DNA of 64,000 bases. It comes from Cornus controversa (Eukaryota > Streptophyta > Magnoliopsida > Cornales > Cornaceae). This document shows, piece after piece, positions 61,294 through 64,000 of this stretch. Location of the stretch: contig CM048854.1 in NCBI GenBank assembly GCA_026545225.1, positions 30,523,730-30,587,729 on the forward strand, given 5' to 3'. The position numbers and the translations under genes were made by a program. How positions within the stretch are numbered: the stretch's first letter is position 1; the number at the start of each line of letters is the position of its first letter. The notes under the pieces were generated by a model. The model did not search any database. It was not told the origin of the DNA and saw only the letters and a program-made list of their open reading frames with translations.

Positions 61294-61922
61294 TTTTTAA
61301 ATGCTTTTAAAAATTATTAAATTTACAAAGTGTTAATGAATGCACGAGACTTTTGTCACGATGTCGGAAGGTTCAGGTGCACTAATTTTATCTAAGAGAA
61401 GTAGAAAAACTTTAATGAAACAAGAGTAATAATGACAAACACTAACATATAATGATATAATTTATTAAAATAGCTGCATTTTTACTTTTGTGACAAGATA
61501 TAATTAATTGATAACACTGTAACAACTCAGGCTGTTTTCATTTGGCTAAACCTGAAAAAGAAAAAAAAAAAAGAATTGTTTAAAAACTAGTATTTTTTAT
61601 TTTCAGAATTTTGAAACCTGAGTTCAAAGTACTAACCAAACAGATCTAGATTTCCTTCTATATAGTCTCAATTCCATTCTTTCTGGGCCACATTTGACCA
61701 GGTTTTTTTTCTTGACAATCAATCCATTTTCTTCTGAGTAGGACACAAAATCAGTTGTACAAAAAAAAAAGAGAATTTGAGAAATGAGATAGGTAGGACA
61801 CAAAGAGATCATTAGGATAACACATATCTCGAACTCTACACTCCACACATTGATTACCCCCACTCTCAACCCACACCATTCACGTATCTTCTCTCCAACA
61901 TTTGAAATTCAGAGAGTAGGAA
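61294..61922 (+). promoter_or_regulatory. Upstream region of TL29
   Basis: About 600 bp of AT-rich DNA to the ATG at 61923. The last 100 bp is C/A-rich and T-poor near the start (CCCCCACTCTCAACCCACAC), as in many plant leaders. No TATA box can be chosen with confidence. Confidence 0.35.
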
Positions 61923-63863
61923 ATGACGACGGTCTCTTTTCTTTCAACTGTTACTTCTTTGCTTCCACTAGCTAGTCCTCTTCCCTCTCCCACCAACACC
62001 AGTACTGCTCTTGCTGCCTCCAGATACCCCATTCATGCTGTAAGTTTGCTCTCTCTCTTCTCCTTTTCTAAATGTGTATATATATATTATATGTATGTGT
62101 ATGTGCTATATGCATGTTTAAATTCAGAGGTACTTTTGGTTCTTGTTCAACCAACTCTTTTCGGATATACTTACCAGAAAAAAAAAAAAAGAAAAACTCT
62201 TTTTGGATTTTATTTAGTTATGGGTCACTGACAAATTCTACATTCTATGTGTTTTGTATGTTAAATCAGAGTACAATTTGTTGTAAGATTGAAAAAAAAG
62301 AGAAGAAAAACTCTTTTTGGATTTTATTTAGTTATGGGTCACTGACAAATTCTACATTCTATGTGTTTTGTATGTTAAATCAGAGTACAATTTGTTGTAA
62401 GATTGAAGCTGATACTGCTAATGAGGATCGCTTTGGTCGGAGGGACATTCTCAAATGTTTTGGCGCTACTGTTGGCATGGTAAGACTAATCCATTCTTCT
62501 CCTTTTTCTTTTTCTTTTTCCTTTTCCCTTCAATTGTAAAGAGACAGATGGTCAAGTGATGAAGATCCTTGAAACAGAGATTAGTGGAATCCAACAGTTC
62601 ATTGAATTTCTAGTGCTCAATACAACTTGAAAAACTTATTTTGCCAAGTGGACCTCCATAACTTCAAATGGACATCTACATTTATCTTATGATATCATTC
62701 AGTATATTCCAAAATGATGCAAAGATTTCTATAATGAATTGCAAAACAGCATTAAGTGCATGTCTGTGGCACAATTGAACTGGTGAAGTAACTTCTAGTA
62801 ACCATGGGTTGTAGCCTAGTGGTACGTCTTCACCTTCAAAGTAGAAGGTCAAGGGTTCAAGTCCCCATAAGGGCAAAGTGGGGGTGTGAGTTTTTGCCCA
62901 GGTAAAAATAAAAAAATAAAAAATTGCCGTGTTGGACCATATAGACAGATTTAATATCTGAATTAGGTAATGCAGTTGAAAATCATATGCCACACCATGA
63001 ATGTTTAGTGGAGAGGATCCCCTCTCTTGATTTTAAATGGCTTTCAGCTGTCTAATATATACTTAATTTCTTTTTACTATGTCAAACTTTGTAAGCACAT
63101 GTTTTCTATTAGATGCTGTCAACAACCATCTACTCTAAAAGCACAACCATCTACTCCAAAAGCTTAAGCTTTTAGAGTAAATAATTGGTTGTTAATATGG
63201 TATCAGAGCCAAAGGTCTCGTGTTCAAACCTCACTGTCACCCGATAATTAAATTGAAACACGTGTTGGACCAAAAAGAAGGCCAAACGTGAGGGGGCGTG
63301 TTGAAGGATTTATATATTTAAGTTACACCCTCTCTAATAGTTTAAGCTTTCATAATAGATGGTTTTTAATAGATGTATATCTAGAAAACCATATAGTTCC
63401 ATGAATTAGGATAGTGTGGTGATAGTTTCTGCCAGCTATTATTTTTTCCATAGGAAATATTGGCAAGCTCTGGCTCATTTGTTGAAGTGGCAAATGCTGC
63501 TGATTTGATACAACGCAGGCAGCGTTCTGAATTTCAGTGTAAGCCCTCTAAACACTTCATTTTGTGTGTGTTGTTGTCATTGTTGTAAACTCTTGCTGGC
63601 ATCACCTGAAATAAATTTACGTACTTTTTTCACAGCAAATATCAAGGGGACCCTTTACACAGCTCTAAAGGTAAATCCCAATATCATGCTTGATGACTTC
63701 AATCTCGGTGTATCACATATTTAGAACCCTAACCCATTTACAGATTTGCACTAAGTTCCTCAAAGTTTCACCCTGTAATGTTATTATTTTATTTCAGGGA
63801 AATCCGGATCTCATCCCATCCATACTAACTTTAGCCCTTAATGATGCGTTGACTTATGATAAG
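61923..63863 (+). CDS. TL29: TL29 (APX4), thylakoid-lumen ascorbate-peroxidase-like protein; 3' part outside window
   Basis: Five exons are present: 61923-62039, 62384-62479, 63454-63538, 63636-63670, 63798-63863; the gene continues past the right edge. The 133 visible residues start with a Ser/Thr/Leu/Pro-rich chloroplast transit peptide (MTTVSFLSTVTSLLPLASPL). A twin-arginine lumen signal follows: FGRRD (Arg 58-59), a short hydrophobic stretch and VANAAD, with predicted cleavage after Ala 86. The mature part begins ADLIQRRQRSEFQSNIKG, then LIPSILTLALNDALTYDK, which matches the TL29 family. TL29 is peroxidase-like but lacks ascorbate peroxidase activity and is found in the lumen near photosystem II; the catalytic region is not in this window. 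The donor of exon 5 could be 63864 or 6-9 bp later. The exon 2 acceptor is duplicated upstream (62267-62269), allowing an in-frame 38-codon extension. Confidence 0.9.
62191..62407 (+). repeat. TL29: 114 bp tandem duplication spanning the TL29 exon 2 acceptor
   Basis: GAAAAACTCTTTTTGGATTT starts copies at 62191 and 62305. 62191-62293 and 62305-62407 appear identical. Each contains intron sequence, the AAATCAG acceptor and the first 24 bp of exon 2 (AGTACAATTTGTTGTAAGAT, then TGAA); copy 1 is followed by an A/G-rich 11 bp spacer. Confidence 0.95.
62806..62925 (+). mobile_element. tRNA-derived SINE in TL29 intron 2
   Basis: Box A-like TAGCCTAGTGGTA (62812-62824) and box B GGTTCAAGTCC (62854-62864), a non-tRNA body with GTGGGGGTGTGAGTTTTTGC and an AAAAATAAAAAAATAAAAAA tail. 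No cloverleaf with a paired acceptor stem is possible. Confidence 0.72.
63113..63375 (+). mobile_element. TRIM-like miniature LTR element in TL29 intron 2
   Basis: The left LTR-like part (CAACAACCATCTACTCTAAA, ending GGTTGTTAATA) is followed by TGGTATCAGAGCC (63200-63212), a perfect plant initiator-Met tRNA primer site. A short non-coding spacer leads to the purine tract GTGAGGGGGCG and TGTTGAAGGATTTATATATT, the second LTR-like end. A duplicated CACAACCATCTACTC block lies in the left end. Same family as 7067-7300. Confidence 0.75.
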
Positions 63864-64000
63864 GTCAGGTAGAATGCCTTGCCATTTAAAGCTTCATGTG
63901 GACACTAGAACTCTCCATTGCTTTATACAATTTTATGAAAAGCATAAAATTAATGTGATTTTGGTTAAGTTTGTAGGCTACAAAATCCGGGGGCCCAAAT

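Noticed and set aside
61624..61869. 81-codon minus-strand frame just upstream of TL29
   Set aside because: No family motif, A/T-run derived residues, and it overlaps the probable TL29 promoter.
62072..62539. 155-codon frame in TL29 as an independent gene
   Set aside because: It consists of intron 1, the duplicated acceptor and exon 2 in the coding frame. It matters only as a splice variant path, which is reported as a finding.
62806..62880. Possible tRNA gene (box A and box B present)
   Set aside because: No acceptor-stem pairing; the A-rich tail and extra body identify a SINE.

Overview
This is a 64 kb piece of AT-rich nuclear DNA from a flowering plant, most likely a eudicot. The evidence is GT-AG spliced genes with plant-specific products (a thylakoid-lumen protein with a twin-arginine signal, a plant O-fucosyltransferase-family protein, a cytosolic small heat-shock protein) and a dense cover of plant transposon families: Copia and Gypsy LTR elements, LINE, Au-like SINE, TRIM, Stowaway MITEs, hAT-like and Mutator-like elements. 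The species cannot be named from the sequence alone. All protein calls come from reading translations by eye; no database search was run.

Layout. (1) 1-8781, plus: the 3' two thirds of a queuine tRNA-ribosyltransferase gene, ten exons, with a 4 kb intron that took in a 5'-truncated LINE and a Stowaway MITE, and later introns with a SINE, a TRIM and a 41-base C run. (2) 11436-18276, plus: the mitochondrial ribosomal protein mL41 (yeast L27 type), 96 aa in three exons; its 6 kb first intron holds an internally deleted Copia element. (3) 19783-20259, plus: an intronless 158 aa gene with a Cys-rich motif like that of OCTOPUS/DUF740 proteins; a broken partial copy lies at 28081-29120, and a decayed Gypsy element (22177-27124, matching 5 bp target duplications) sits between them. 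(4) 30601-31587, minus: a two-exon Hsp20 gene. (5) 31.6-48.5 kb: gene-free and repeat-rich, with a Stowaway, hAT-like elements, LTR-like direct repeats, a Mutator-like element with a perfect 9 bp target duplication, and a four-copy 177 bp array made from a transposon end. (6) 48577-57768, plus: a complete twelve-exon O-fucosyltransferase-family gene (530 aa), with an hAT-like element and a solo-LTR-like block in its largest intron and one GC-AG intron. (7) 58.9-61.9 kb: tandem duplications and a long-terminal-repeat DNA element. (8) 61923 to the right edge, plus: the first five exons of TL29 (APX4-like), where a 114 bp tandem duplication copied the exon 2 splice acceptor and left an open, in-frame reading path.

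The genes are independent transcription units with no operon-like link. Two encode organelle proteins (mitoribosome, thylakoid lumen), one modifies tRNA, one is a chaperone and one is a predicted Golgi glycosyltransferase. The most unusual features are the in-frame acceptor duplication in TL29, the tandem amplification of a transposon terminus at 47417-48117, and a window-wide habit of two-copy tandem duplications of 60-200 bp.
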